A stretch of DNA of 49,023 bases from Micromonospora tarensis. GTDB taxonomy: Bacteria > Actinomycetota > Actinomycetes > Mycobacteriales > Micromonosporaceae. Both the position numbers and the translations under genes were made by a program. The notes beneath the pieces are model-generated. The model worked only from the letters and a program-made list of their open reading frames with translations, was not told the DNA's origin and did no database searches. Below, in pieces: positions 1 to 6,001 of this stretch. The stretch spans positions 1 through 49,023 of the forward strand of contig NZ_JAEVHL010000021.1 of the NCBI RefSeq assembly GCF_016803395.1, given 5' to 3'. Each line of letters opens with the position of its first letter. The stretch's first letter is position 1.

Positions 1-78
1 GTCGCCACCCGCTACGACAAGACCGCGACCTCGTTCCAGGCCACCGTCACCATCGCCGCGCTACTCCAATGGCTGTGA
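1..78 (+). pseudogene. 3' end of an IS transposase (window-truncated)
   Basis: The frame is open from the first base and ends at TGA 76-78. The 25 visible residues include RYDKTATSF and end in LLQWL, which resembles the C-terminus of IS5-type DDE transposases common in actinobacteria. The rest of the gene lies outside the window, so its integrity cannot be judged. The terminal inverted repeat should lie just downstream, within about 79-159, but with only one end visible I cannot define it. It sits next to the excisionase/integrase pair, so the neighbouring element was probably hit by an IS. The family call is moderate. Confidence 0.6.
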
Positions 79-159
79 ACCTTTGAAGACACGGCCTAGA
101 CGCGCCGCTGCCGACCCGCTCGATGTTTCGGCAACCCTCACGACGCAGGAGGGAGCAGC

Positions 160-348
160 ATGAAGACCCGGACCATCGAACCGCTGTGGACGGCTGAGGA
201 CGTCTGGACCTTCCTCGGCGTGCCGGTGAGCACCCTCTATCAGTGGCGGTACCGACGTCTTGGTCCGCGTGCCCGGAAGGTCGGCCGTCACCTACGGTAC
301 GACCCGGCCGATGTGCGGGCGTGGTTGGACGAGACGGCAGATCGATGA
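160..348 (+). CDS. xis: Excisionase-like helix-turn-helix protein
   Basis: This 62-residue protein is a single MerR/excisionase-type winged HTH. TAEDVWTFLGVPVSTLYQW (about residues 10-28) is the HTH, and the LRYDPADVRAWL ending is the usual wing and last helix. Proteins of this kind bind att-arm DNA and steer the partner integrase toward excision. The ATG follows a GGAGGGAG ribosome binding site. The stop overlaps the integrase start as ATGA, so the two are translationally coupled. Family assignment is good; the excision role is inferred from pairing with the integrase. Confidence 0.8.
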   Translation: MKTRTIEPLWTAEDVWTFLGVPVSTLYQWRYRRLGPRARKVGRHLRYDPADVRAWLDETADR

Positions 349-1477
349 GCGTGGTCAAGCGCCCGAACGGGAAGTGGCGTGCCGGTACCGGGATGTTGCC
401 GGCAAGGAGCACGCTCGGCACTTTGACCGCAAGGTCGACGCTGATCGGTGGCACGCCTCGATGAAGACGGCGCTTGCCCGTGGTGAGTGGGTCGATCCGG
501 CTCTCGCGCGGGTCACCGTTGGCGACTGGGCTGCCCGGTGGTTCGCCAATCAGGTGCAGCTCAAGCCATCGACTCGCCAGCGGTACGGCAGTCTGCTGCG
601 GAGGCAGGTGCTTCCGGTGTGGGAACGCGTCCCGCTTTCGGCAGTCACGCACGCCGACGTTGGCGAGTGGGTGCGCCGCATGACGCAGGCCGGTCTTGCG
701 CCGTCCACCGTCCGGCAAGCCCACCGGGTGTTCTCGCTGCTGCTGGCTCTGGCGGTGCGGGATGGCCGGTTGACTCGCAACGTCGCGGCAGGTGTGCGGC
801 TGCCTCGGGTCGGACGCTCTGAGAAGGTGTTCCTGACGCACAGCCAGGTGGCCGAGCTGGCGGAAGCCGCAGAGCCGCACGGGCTGATCATCCGGGTACT
901 GGCGTACACCGGGCTGCGCTGGGGCGAACTAGCCGCGCTTCGGGTTCGTCGGGTGGACCTGGTGAAGCGCCGGCTGCTGGTCGCGGAGTCGGTGACCGAG
1001 GTCAACGGTCGGGCGGTGTTCGGTACGCCGAAGACGCACCAACGGCGGTCGGTGCCGCTCCCCCGGTTCCTGGTCGAGCCGATCGCCGCGCAGATCACCG
1101 GCCGTGCCGGTGACGAGCTGGTGTTCACGTCCCCGGCCGGCGAGGTGCTGCGTAACAACAACTTCCGTCGCCGGGTCTTCGATCGGGCTGCGGAGTCGAT
1201 CGGCCTCGCCGGCTTGACGCCGCACGAGCTGCGGCACACTGCCGCCAGTCTCGCGGTGGCCGAGGGCGCCAACGTGAAGGCGGTGCAGCGGATGCTCGGG
1301 CACGCCTCGGCGGCCATGACGCTGGACGTATACGCGGACCTGTTCGAGGACGACCTGAACCAGGTGGCGGACCGCCTCGACCGGGCGGCGGGTCGTGCTG
1401 CTGCGGACTCAGTGCGGACTAAGGGCGTCGGTCCGGACCTCGACGCCGTTCGTTCGGGCTCCGGGCGACATGACTGA
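345..1477 (+). CDS. int: Tyrosine recombinase/integrase of the left element, one-base frameshift near 383
   Basis: Translation should begin at ATG 345, overlapping the excisionase stop, and reads SVVKRPNGKWRA. The next expected residues, RYRDVAGKEHARHF, lie in the -1 frame from base 383, as if one C of a CCC run were missing. After that the frame is open to 1477. The catalytic residues are all visible: R in TGLRWGELAAL, K in TPKTHQRRS, HELRH, LGH, and Y in LDVYADLF, so this is a complete tyrosine recombinase with N-terminal arm-binding and core-binding domains. A restart at ATG 461 would lose about 39 residues. Similar one-base losses occur in other genes here, so a sequencing error is a serious alternative to true inactivation. 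Confidence 0.85.
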
Positions 1478-1491
1478 CCAGGGTGTTTCCG

Positions 1492-1536
1492 TGGTGGGGC
1501 GGGCGGGACTCGAACCCGCGACCGAGGGATTATGAG
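1492..1536 (-). other. attR: displaced 3' half of a CAU-anticodon tRNA gene
   Basis: On the minus strand this reads as anticodon loop CTCATAA (1530-1536), a 3' anticodon stem, variable loop, a perfect T-arm (GCGGG/CCCGC around TTCGAGT), CCGCCCC and an encoded ACCA. No matching 5' half precedes it: the adjacent bases cannot pair with the anticodon stem. CCGCCCC pairs perfectly with the GGGGCGG 5' acceptor strand of the tRNA at 45372-45445, better than that gene's own 3' strand does. I read this as the tRNA 3' half displaced when the 43.9 kb prophage inserted. It could itself have come from the left element's attP. Confidence 0.8.
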
Positions 1537-1600
1537 AACTTCCCCTCTTAGCGCTATGGCGGCCTGCGTATTCGCACCTCGCCGGTAGTCGACTGAGGGC

Positions 1601-1629
1601 GAATCCTCCGGTCATGGCTACAGCGCTAA
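1601..1629 (+). repeat. Candidate integrase arm sites, left end
   Basis: GAATCCTCCGGT (1601-1612) and TGGCTACAGCGCTAA (1615-1629) lie 65-93 bp inside the left att core. Close or identical copies lie inside the right att core: GAATACTCCGGT at 45303-45314 and TGGCTACAGCGCTAA at 45276-45290. An imperfect inverted copy, TTAGCGCTATGGC, starts near 1548. The position on both sides of the joined attP fits arm-type sites for the phage integrase or excisionase. The repeat is direct observation; the role is inference. Confidence 0.55.
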
Positions 1630-1844
1630 TCGTCCGCGACGTACACGCCGCTCCCCGCCCGGCCAACCGTCAACCCCCGGTCGCGTGTCAGCTCCAGGGC
1701 GCGCTGGATCGTCGACACGCTCACCGAGTACAGCTCGGCCAGCTCCCGCAGCGTGGGCAGCCGAGACCCCGCCGGGTACTCCCTGGCGCGGATACGGTCG
1801 GACAGGTCGTCGGCGATCTGCCGCGACGACATGGGTATGGGCAT
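1626..1844 (-). CDS. Short GntR-family winged-helix regulator
   Basis: The 72 residues comprise little more than a GntR DNA-binding domain: ADDLSDRIRAREYPAGSRLP, then LRELAELYSVSVSTIQRALE, ending GRAGSGVYVADD. There is no effector-binding domain. GntR-type regulators of the Kor/Tra kind control transfer genes in Streptomyces plasmids, and this one is divergent from the TraB module, so control of that module is plausible. I chose ATG 1844 because a GGGAG site lies just upstream; an upstream GTG/ATG extension would add unlike sequence. It lies at the extreme left end of the prophage, overlapping one candidate arm repeat. Confidence 0.8.
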   Translation of the reverse strand: MPIPMSSRQIADDLSDRIRAREYPAGSRLPTLRELAELYSVSVSTIQRALELTRDRGLTVGRAGSGVYVADD

Positions 1845-2073
1845 GCTGATGTGACTCTCCCTGGCTGGCACGGGGAGTCGACCACACCGCCGCGCCAGGC
1901 TCAAGCGCTGCTTGCACATTGCGCACTGTGTGACCTAGCTTGAGCAGCGGGTGAACCGTCCCTGGCTGGCGCCGGGTCGTGACGCCCAGCCGGGCGGGGG
2001 GCTGGCACTGGTCCCCCCGGATCTCGTCGACTCCCCCGCCCGGTCCCCTTCCACCGCGAGGAAGGCCGGGGCG

Positions 2074-2253
2074 ATGAGCGATCCCCACCAGCACACCTGG
2101 CCGGGCGGCCGATGCCCCGACGGTCAGACCGTGCACCGCCCGGACCCGCTGCCCGACCCGCTGCCGCCGCGCGACCTGAGGCGCGCCCGCCTCGCCGCCG
2201 CCCTGGTCGCCGTCGTGGTCCTGGCCGGCGTGGTGATCGGGGTGCTGCGGTGA
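2074..2253 (+). CDS. Small single-pass membrane protein
   Basis: This 59-residue protein has a polar, proline-rich N-terminus (SDPHQHTWPGGRCPDGQ) and a C-terminal hydrophobic helix (LAAALVAVVVLAGVVIGVL). GAGGAAGG precedes ATG 2074 at a reasonable distance. Its last codons overlap the next gene as GTGA. I do not recognise a family. Being first in a short plus-strand pair beside the GntR gene, it probably belongs with the transfer module. Confidence 0.6.
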   Translation: MSDPHQHTWPGGRCPDGQTVHRPDPLPDPLPPRDLRRARLAAALVAVVVLAGVVIGVLR

Positions 2254-2525
2254 CCCCCGCCCCCGGCACGGTGGTTCTCGTTGGCGCGGCGTGCAGCGTC
2301 CAGTTCAGCGGCAACCGCGAACTGCGTGTGCGGGTCGCCAGCGTCGACGGGCGGACGAACTACCCGGGGTGGATCTGGCTGACTGGGTACGTGCTCGGGC
2401 CGAGGGGGCAGGCGGTCGACAAGCGGGAGCTGTACGTCCAGTCGGCCGGGCTGAAGGTGCTGCAACTTCCTGAAGTCACGGTGGCCGCGCCGGGCCGCCG
2501 GCCGAGGGTGCCGGCCCGGAAATGA
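2250..2525 (+). CDS. Hypothetical protein, 91 aa
   Basis: It starts at GTG 2250, overlapping the previous stop by four bases, and ends at 2525 just before a strong hairpin. The sequence is mixed beta-type (VVLVGAACSVQFSGNRELRV, later YPGWIWLTGYVLG) with a basic C-terminus (APGRRPRVPARK). No signal peptide or membrane helix stands out. Translational coupling to the small membrane protein suggests joint function. No family recognised. Confidence 0.6.
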   Translation: MTPAPGTVVLVGAACSVQFSGNRELRVRVASVDGRTNYPGWIWLTGYVLGPRGQAVDKRELYVQSAGLKVLQLPEVTVAAPGRRPRVPARK

Positions 2526-2534
2526 CCCAACGAC

Positions 2535-2565
2535 GAAGCCCCCGACCGGATCGGTCGGGGGCTTC
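2535..2565. terminator. Bidirectional hairpin terminator
   Basis: A perfect 14-bp stem (GAAGCCCCCGACCG and its complement) surrounds a 3-base loop, between a plus-strand gene ending at 2525 and a minus-strand gene ending at 2578. It can stop transcription from both sides. Confidence 0.85.
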
Positions 2566-2577
2566 TCCGCGTCGGAG

Positions 2578-2790
2578 CTACTGCTCGCCAGCCTTCCGCT
2601 TCCGGATGAATTCAGCCACGGCCGCCGGCGTGACGTAGCGGTAGCCGCTCTCTGCCCGGTACCAGTCCTTGCCCTGCTCACCGAACTTCCCGGCGTCGAT
2701 CCGGCGTCGGATGGTGTCGATGCTGTCCGGGTAGCCGGCGGCCTGGATCCGGTCCGTCGCCTGTTGCGCGCTAAGCCACTCGGAAGCCAC
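2578..2790 (-). CDS. Excisionase-like HTH protein
   Basis: About 70 residues with an Xis/MerR-like layout: WLSAQQATDRIQAAGYPDS as the first HTH helices, DTIRRRIDAGKFG as the recognition region, and YRYVTPAAVAEFIRKRK as the wing and last helix. Starts at GTG 2790 or GTG 2796 both fit behind a GGAGAGG-like site. It may be the excisionase for the right-end integrase, which has no other obvious partner, or a local regulator of the divergent transfer operon at 2927. Neither role can be settled from sequence. Confidence 0.65.
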   Translation of the reverse strand: MASEWLSAQQATDRIQAAGYPDSIDTIRRRIDAGKFGEQGKDWYRAESGYRYVTPAAVAEFIRKRKAGEQ

Positions 2791-2902
2791 GCCCACCCTC
2801 TCCGTCGGTCCTCGCAACTGTGGCGAGTCTCCCGATGATCGCAGACGCGGCGGCGCGAGCGCAGTACCGGTAGCTGGCGACATGCCCAGAGGGTAGCAAC
2901 AT

Positions 2903-2926
2903 TGGCAACTCTGGCAACTCTATGAC
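2903..2926 (+). promoter_or_regulatory. Tandem TGGCAACTC repeats and candidate -10 for the transfer operon
   Basis: TGGCAACTC occurs twice back to back (2903-2911 and 2912-2920), followed directly by TATGAC (2921-2926), a plausible -10 box. The SpdB-like gene starts at 2927 or 2939 without a clear ribosome binding site, so a leaderless or near-leaderless transcript is possible. The repeats look like an operator, perhaps for the GntR or Xis-like protein. This is inference from position. Confidence 0.45.
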
Positions 2927-4288
2927 ATGCTCATCGGCATGACGATCGACAACGCCGCAGCGCTGCTCGACTTCGCTGAACGGCACCGCACCGCAGTGCT
3001 TATCGGCGGCGGTCTGGTCGTCGGCGTGCTCCTCGTGCTGGCCCGGGTCTGCCGCCACCAGAAAGGCCGCAGCGCCGCCCTGACGTTCGCCGCCGCCGCC
3101 GTGGCCCTGGGCTTCTCCGCCGAGGGCATGTGGGAGGTCGCCACCAAGGCGCTGCACCTGGGCCCCGAGATGGCGATCTTGCTGTTCGCGTTCGCCGAGA
3201 TCCTGATGCTGTCCGAGGCCGGTCAGGCACGGAAGAAGATCTCCGAGGAGCGGAGCCCGACCCGGCACATCCGCGCGGTCTGGGTCATCGCCATCGTCGC
3301 CGGCCTCGCCGCCGCCAGCCACGCCGACAACCTGTCCGGCCAGGTCATCCGGGCGTTCATGCCGATGGCCGTCGCCTGGCAGTGGTCGTCGCGGATCCTG
3401 GACGACCTGCCCGAGACCGTCCGGGAAGAGTCCCGCTGGATCTGGACGCCGCGTCGGATCGGCATCCACCTCGGGCTGCTCAAGCCCGGCGCGGTCGACG
3501 ACCTCGCCGAGGTGTTCCGGCAGCGGCGCATCACCGCGCTCGTCAACGCAGGGGTGAAGCTGTACGCCGAGCAGCAGGCCGCGAAGCTGCACGCCGGCAC
3601 CAAGCCGGACGGCCGGTCGTGGTGGCCGCGCCGGGACCGGCTCGCCGTGGCGACCGCGAAGCTCCAGCGGCTGGCGAAGACCGCCGACAAGGCGGACATC
3701 GCCGCCGCGCGGGCGCAGCTCCGGCTGACGTTCAGCATCGAGCAGCAGTTGTTCCGCCGCGACGACCTGGACGAGCGTGGCCGGCAGACCCTCGACGACG
3801 TCCGGCTCATCATGCGCGACGCCACCGAGCGGGTCCGGGCAGTCCAACCGCCGGCCAGCTTGGTGGACCAGATCCGGTCCAACGACCTGGTCCAGATGCG
3901 GCCCGAGATCGCGGACCAAATCTGGACCAGGGCCGTGGACCAGCACTGGTCCAGCGGGCGGACCAACGGAGCGGACCAGTCGCGGACCAACCCGAGCGCG
4001 GTGGACCAGCCTCCGGCCAGTAAGTCCGTGCCGGCCACCCGAGCCACCGCAGAGCGACGGACTACCGCCCGGGTGGACCGCGACAAGCCCGTCAGCCCGG
4101 CCCCTGGCGCGGACGTTCCGCCGAAGGTGCGGGAGATGGCGAAGGCGCTGGCGAAGAAGTACCGGGGCGAGATCCCGGCCCGCGCGGAGGTCATGCGCGT
4201 CATGGGCTGGACATCGGCGGACTACGCCGGGAAGGCCATCAACTTGGTCCGTGCCGAGCGGGCCGCGAACACCACCAAGGAGAGCTGA
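2927..4288 (+). CDS. SpdB/DUF2637-like multi-pass membrane protein of the transfer module
   Basis: The 453-residue protein has an N-terminal third of membrane helices (about residues 22-42, 50-70, 80-98 and 115-152) followed by a long soluble C-terminal part. Helix segments such as RAVWVIAIVAGLAAASHAD resemble the actinomycete transfer/spread proteins (SpdB-type, DUF2637), which act with TraB in mycelial plasmid transfer and spreading. The C-terminal region has a run of xDQ motifs and ends in a basic stretch (VREMAKALAKKYRGEIP, MRVMGWTSADYAGKAINLVR) that looks like a DNA-binding HTH. The coding DNA for the xDQ region carries the GGACCA array. ATG 2939 is an alternative start. Confidence 0.7.
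   Translation: MLIGMTIDNAAALLDFAERHRTAVLIGGGLVVGVLLVLARVCRHQKGRSAALTFAAAAVALGFSAEGMWEVATKALHLGPEMAILLFAFAEILMLSEAGQARKKISEERSPTRHIRAVWVIAIVAGLAAASHADNLSGQVIRAFMPMAVAWQWSSRILDDLPETVREESRWIWTPRRIGIHLGLLKPGAVDDLAEVFRQRRITALVNAGVKLYAEQQAAKLHAGTKPDGRSWWPRRDRLAVATAKLQRLAKTADKADIAAARAQLRLTFSIEQQLFRRDDLDERGRQTLDDVRLIMRDATERVRAVQPPASLVDQIRSNDLVQMRPEIADQIWTRAVDQHWSSGRTNGADQSRTNPSAVDQPPASKSVPATRATAERRTTARVDRDKPVSPAPGADVPPKVREMAKALAKKYRGEIPARAEVMRVMGWTSADYAGKAINLVRAERAANTTKES
3865..4008. repeat. Helically spaced GGACCA array (ten copies), candidate transfer or partition site
   Basis: GGACCA occurs at 3865, 3913, 3924, 3937, 3960, 3973, 3984 and 4003, and its complement TGGTCC at 3888 and 3947. Intervals are 23, 25, 11, 13, 10, 13, 13, 11 and 19 bp, mostly about one or two helical turns. 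The hexamer is read as G-GAC-CA (GTG GAC CAG, GCG GAC CAG) at some copies, as GG-ACC-A (CGG ACC AAC, TGG ACC AGG) at others, and reversed twice. A protein repeat alone would not produce that, so selection on the DNA is likely. TraB-type translocases are known to bind clusters of short repeats at a clt locus; the assignment here is inference. Confidence 0.65.
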
Positions 4289-4290
4289 CC

Positions 4291-4482
4291 ATGCCCAGCC
4301 GCCCCGGCCCGCGCCACCACTACTTCGTCGCGTTCCGCACCGGAAACAGCGTCGGCAACACCGAGGTCTTCCTGGCCCAGCCGATCCGGGGCCTGGTTGA
4401 CATCACCGAGATCCAGAACGTGCTGCGCCGGTCCATGCCGGGCGCTGTCATCACCGGCTGGCAGCGGTTCGAGTCCGCCTGA
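4291..4482 (+). CDS. Small hypothetical protein of the transfer module
   Basis: This 63-residue protein starts two bases after the SpdB-like stop, behind AAGGAGAG. It is soluble, with a probable beta-alpha pattern (HYFVAFRTGNSVGNTEVFL, then LVDITEIQNVLRRSMPG). Small proteins of this kind are common beside transfer genes in actinomycete integrative elements. I do not know a function. A hairpin follows at 4495-4534. Confidence 0.65.
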   Translation: MPSRPGPRHHYFVAFRTGNSVGNTEVFLAQPIRGLVDITEIQNVLRRSMPGAVITGWQRFESA

Positions 4483-4494
4483 CCCACCCAAGCC

Positions 4495-4534
4495 GCGGGG
4501 CCCGGCCAAACCTCCAAGCCGGACCGGGCCCCGC
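4495..4534 (+). terminator. GC-rich hairpin, terminator or attenuator
   Basis: An 11-bp perfect stem (GCGGGGCCCGG with its complement) flanks an 18-base loop, between two plus-strand genes of the transfer module. Without a T-tract it may cut downstream transcription only partly. Confidence 0.55.
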
Positions 4535-4561
4535 ACTCACTCCCGAAGGAGAGCACCCATC

Positions 4562-4918
4562 ATGCCAACCCACCTCGTGCGCGGTCACGTGCCGCCCGAC
4601 TCCCCGCTTCGCCGGCTCGCCGGTCGCACGGTCACCACGCCCGTCGAGGGCCTGGCCCAGCTCGCCGGCCGGGTCGACGAGCTGCGCCGGCTCGGCGCGG
4701 AGCCGATCGTCATGGCCGCCCCCCGGAGCATCCCGTGGACGCCCATCGCGTTCACCCTGGCCGGTGGCGTCCTGGTCGCGGTGGCCGCCGCCATCGAGGC
4801 GATCCTCACCGGCCACACCGCCACCGCCTGGATCGCCGCGTGCGCCATGGTGCTGCTCGGCGTCGCCTTGTTCCCGGTCCTCACCCAGCAGGAGATGGAC
4901 CAGGAGGTGAACCACTGA
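4562..4918 (+). CDS. Membrane protein, two predicted helices
   Basis: At 118 residues it has a basic, proline-containing N-terminus, then two hydrophobic segments (IAFTLAGGVLVAVAAAIEAI and TAWIAACAMVLLGVALFPVL, about residues 61-80 and 87-106) and a short acidic tail (QQEMDQEVNH). AAGGAGAG lies upstream of ATG 4562. The stop overlaps the next start as TGATG. By position and topology it resembles the small Spd proteins that accompany TraB in mycelial transfer systems, but no specific family is recognised. Confidence 0.65.
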   Translation: MPTHLVRGHVPPDSPLRRLAGRTVTTPVEGLAQLAGRVDELRRLGAEPIVMAAPRSIPWTPIAFTLAGGVLVAVAAAIEAILTGHTATAWIAACAMVLLGVALFPVLTQQEMDQEVNH

Positions 4919-5136
4919 TGGGCGCCGCGTTCGCGATCTGCGTCATCACCCTGGTCGCACTCCTGGCCTGGGTCGCACACCTCAAGAACAAGCGGATGAC
5001 GGCGGTACTGCTGGTCGTCCTGGCCGGCGCGCTCATCGGGAACGCCCCGGGCAACGTGGGCGACGTCGGGCAGACACTCTCCGACTTCGTCTACGACATC
5101 CCCACGAACGTGTCCGAGATCGTGGACGGCTCATGA
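4918..5136 (+). CDS. Small two-helix membrane protein
   Basis: The 72 residues open with a hydrophobic segment (AFAICVITLVALLAWVAHL), followed by a short basic turn (KNKR) and a second helix (TAVLLVVLAGALIGNA). The C-terminal tail is polar. It is coupled to the genes on both sides by overlaps (TGATG upstream, ATGA downstream), so it is translated as part of the transfer operon. No family recognised; a role in the transfer or spread membrane complex is inference. Confidence 0.65.
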   Translation: MGAAFAICVITLVALLAWVAHLKNKRMTAVLLVVLAGALIGNAPGNVGDVGQTLSDFVYDIPTNVSEIVDGS

Positions 5137-5936
5137 GGCCGATCGAGAGCGTGCTGTTGGTCGGGGCTGCCGGGGTGATCGCGCTGCGGTCCCCGGCGGC
5201 CCGGACCTACGCCGGCACCGCGCTGTCGAAGGCCGGTCGGGTCGCGAAGCCGGCCGCCGTCCGCGCCCGCCACCTGGCCGGGGCCGGGTACGGCACGGCG
5301 AAGACGCGGCTGAAGCACGCGCGAACGGGCGGGGCGGCGGTCGGCTGTCCGAAGCCGGGGTGCGACTGGACGCAGGCGAGGCCGTCGGCCGCCGAGATGC
5401 TGGAGCACCTGCGCGGCGAGCACGGCCCCAGCCCCGGGCCGACCACGACGCCGACGGAGCCGGGACCCGCACCGGCCCGCAGGTTGCGGCCGGTGGACAA
5501 CCGGCCCGCCGAGGAGATCACCGAACTGGTGCCGGGCGTGCTGATCGGTCGCCAGATCGAACAGGTAATCGACAAGATTGGATTGCACATGGATGAGTTC
5601 CGGGCCGTGACCAGGGCACTCAATGCCGCTGGCGAGGTCGAACCGAAGAGCCTGCTCGCGCTGCTCGACGCGTGCAGCGGGGTCCTCACCACACTGGCCG
5701 GCGCAGCCAACATGATCACCGACATTGCGGAGCACGCCGACATCAACATGCACGTCGACCTGCGCGGCGTCGCCGGACTGTACGAGGCGGCGAGCGGGGT
5801 GATGGCCGAGAGCGAGACCGTGCGCCGCGCGATGAAGCGCATCCAGGACCTGTACGCCGAGGAGATCGAGGTCGAGCGCAAGCGCGACGACGGCAAGGTC
5901 CGGCCGCTCAACCCGAAGGTCGTCAACGCGGCCTGA
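5133..5936 (+). CDS. Membrane-anchored protein with a C2H2-like zinc finger
   Basis: 267 residues. An N-terminal hydrophobic segment (ESVLLVGAAGVIALRS) is followed by a basic region, then a finger-like unit, CPKPGCDWTQ with LEHLRGEH about 15 residues later (roughly residues 72-97), giving C-x4-C and H-x4-H ligands. A proline-rich linker leads to a helical C-terminal domain (residues about 130-250) ending in a charged helix (RRAMKRIQDLYAEEIEVER). It lies immediately upstream of the TraB-like gene and is coupled to the preceding membrane protein. A zinc finger tied to the membrane beside a DNA translocase suggests a DNA or partner adaptor, which is inference. Confidence 0.65.
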   Translation: MRPIESVLLVGAAGVIALRSPAARTYAGTALSKAGRVAKPAAVRARHLAGAGYGTAKTRLKHARTGGAAVGCPKPGCDWTQARPSAAEMLEHLRGEHGPSPGPTTTPTEPGPAPARRLRPVDNRPAEEITELVPGVLIGRQIEQVIDKIGLHMDEFRAVTRALNAAGEVEPKSLLALLDACSGVLTTLAGAANMITDIAEHADINMHVDLRGVAGLYEAASGVMAESETVRRAMKRIQDLYAEEIEVERKRDDGKVRPLNPKVVNAA

Positions 5937-6001
5937 ACCGCACCCGGGGTCGGGGCGGCACTTCCCCGCCGCCCGGACCCTCACCTGATCGGAAGGAGAA
6001 C

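Larger units (their letters stand above)
1..1491 (+). mobile_element. Right edge of a neighbouring integrative element (xis-int plus IS remnant)
   Basis: An excisionase and a tyrosine integrase are transcribed toward a tRNA 3' half, with the integrase stop only 14 bp from the tRNA end. This xis-int-att order is typical of actinomycete integrative elements of the pSAM2 type and of some phages. The element would extend left beyond the window, so its type, size and other att site cannot be seen. Its att side meets the larger prophage, implying two elements stacked at one tRNA locus. Confidence 0.5.

Noticed and set aside
345..1477. Calling the left integrase a pseudogene
   Set aside because: The only defect is one missing base in a C run, matched by similar single losses in unrelated genes, so a technical cause is at least as likely.
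1492..1536. A functional second tRNA gene
   Set aside because: Bases beyond the anticodon loop do not form the 5' half: the anticodon stem cannot pair and no acceptor 5' strand is present.
3865..4008. GGACCA array as a by-product of protein repeats
   Set aside because: The hexamer is found in different codon phases and on both strands, which repetition of an amino-acid motif would not give.
2927..4288. Ordinary phage membrane gene
   Set aside because: Its helix pattern and linkage to a TraB-like translocase fit the SpdB-like transfer proteins better than any known phage structural or lysis gene.
5091..5984. Minus-strand 297-codon frame opposite the zinc-finger gene
   Set aside because: It overlaps a well-coupled plus-strand operon, lacks domain character and is typical of high-GC antisense frames.
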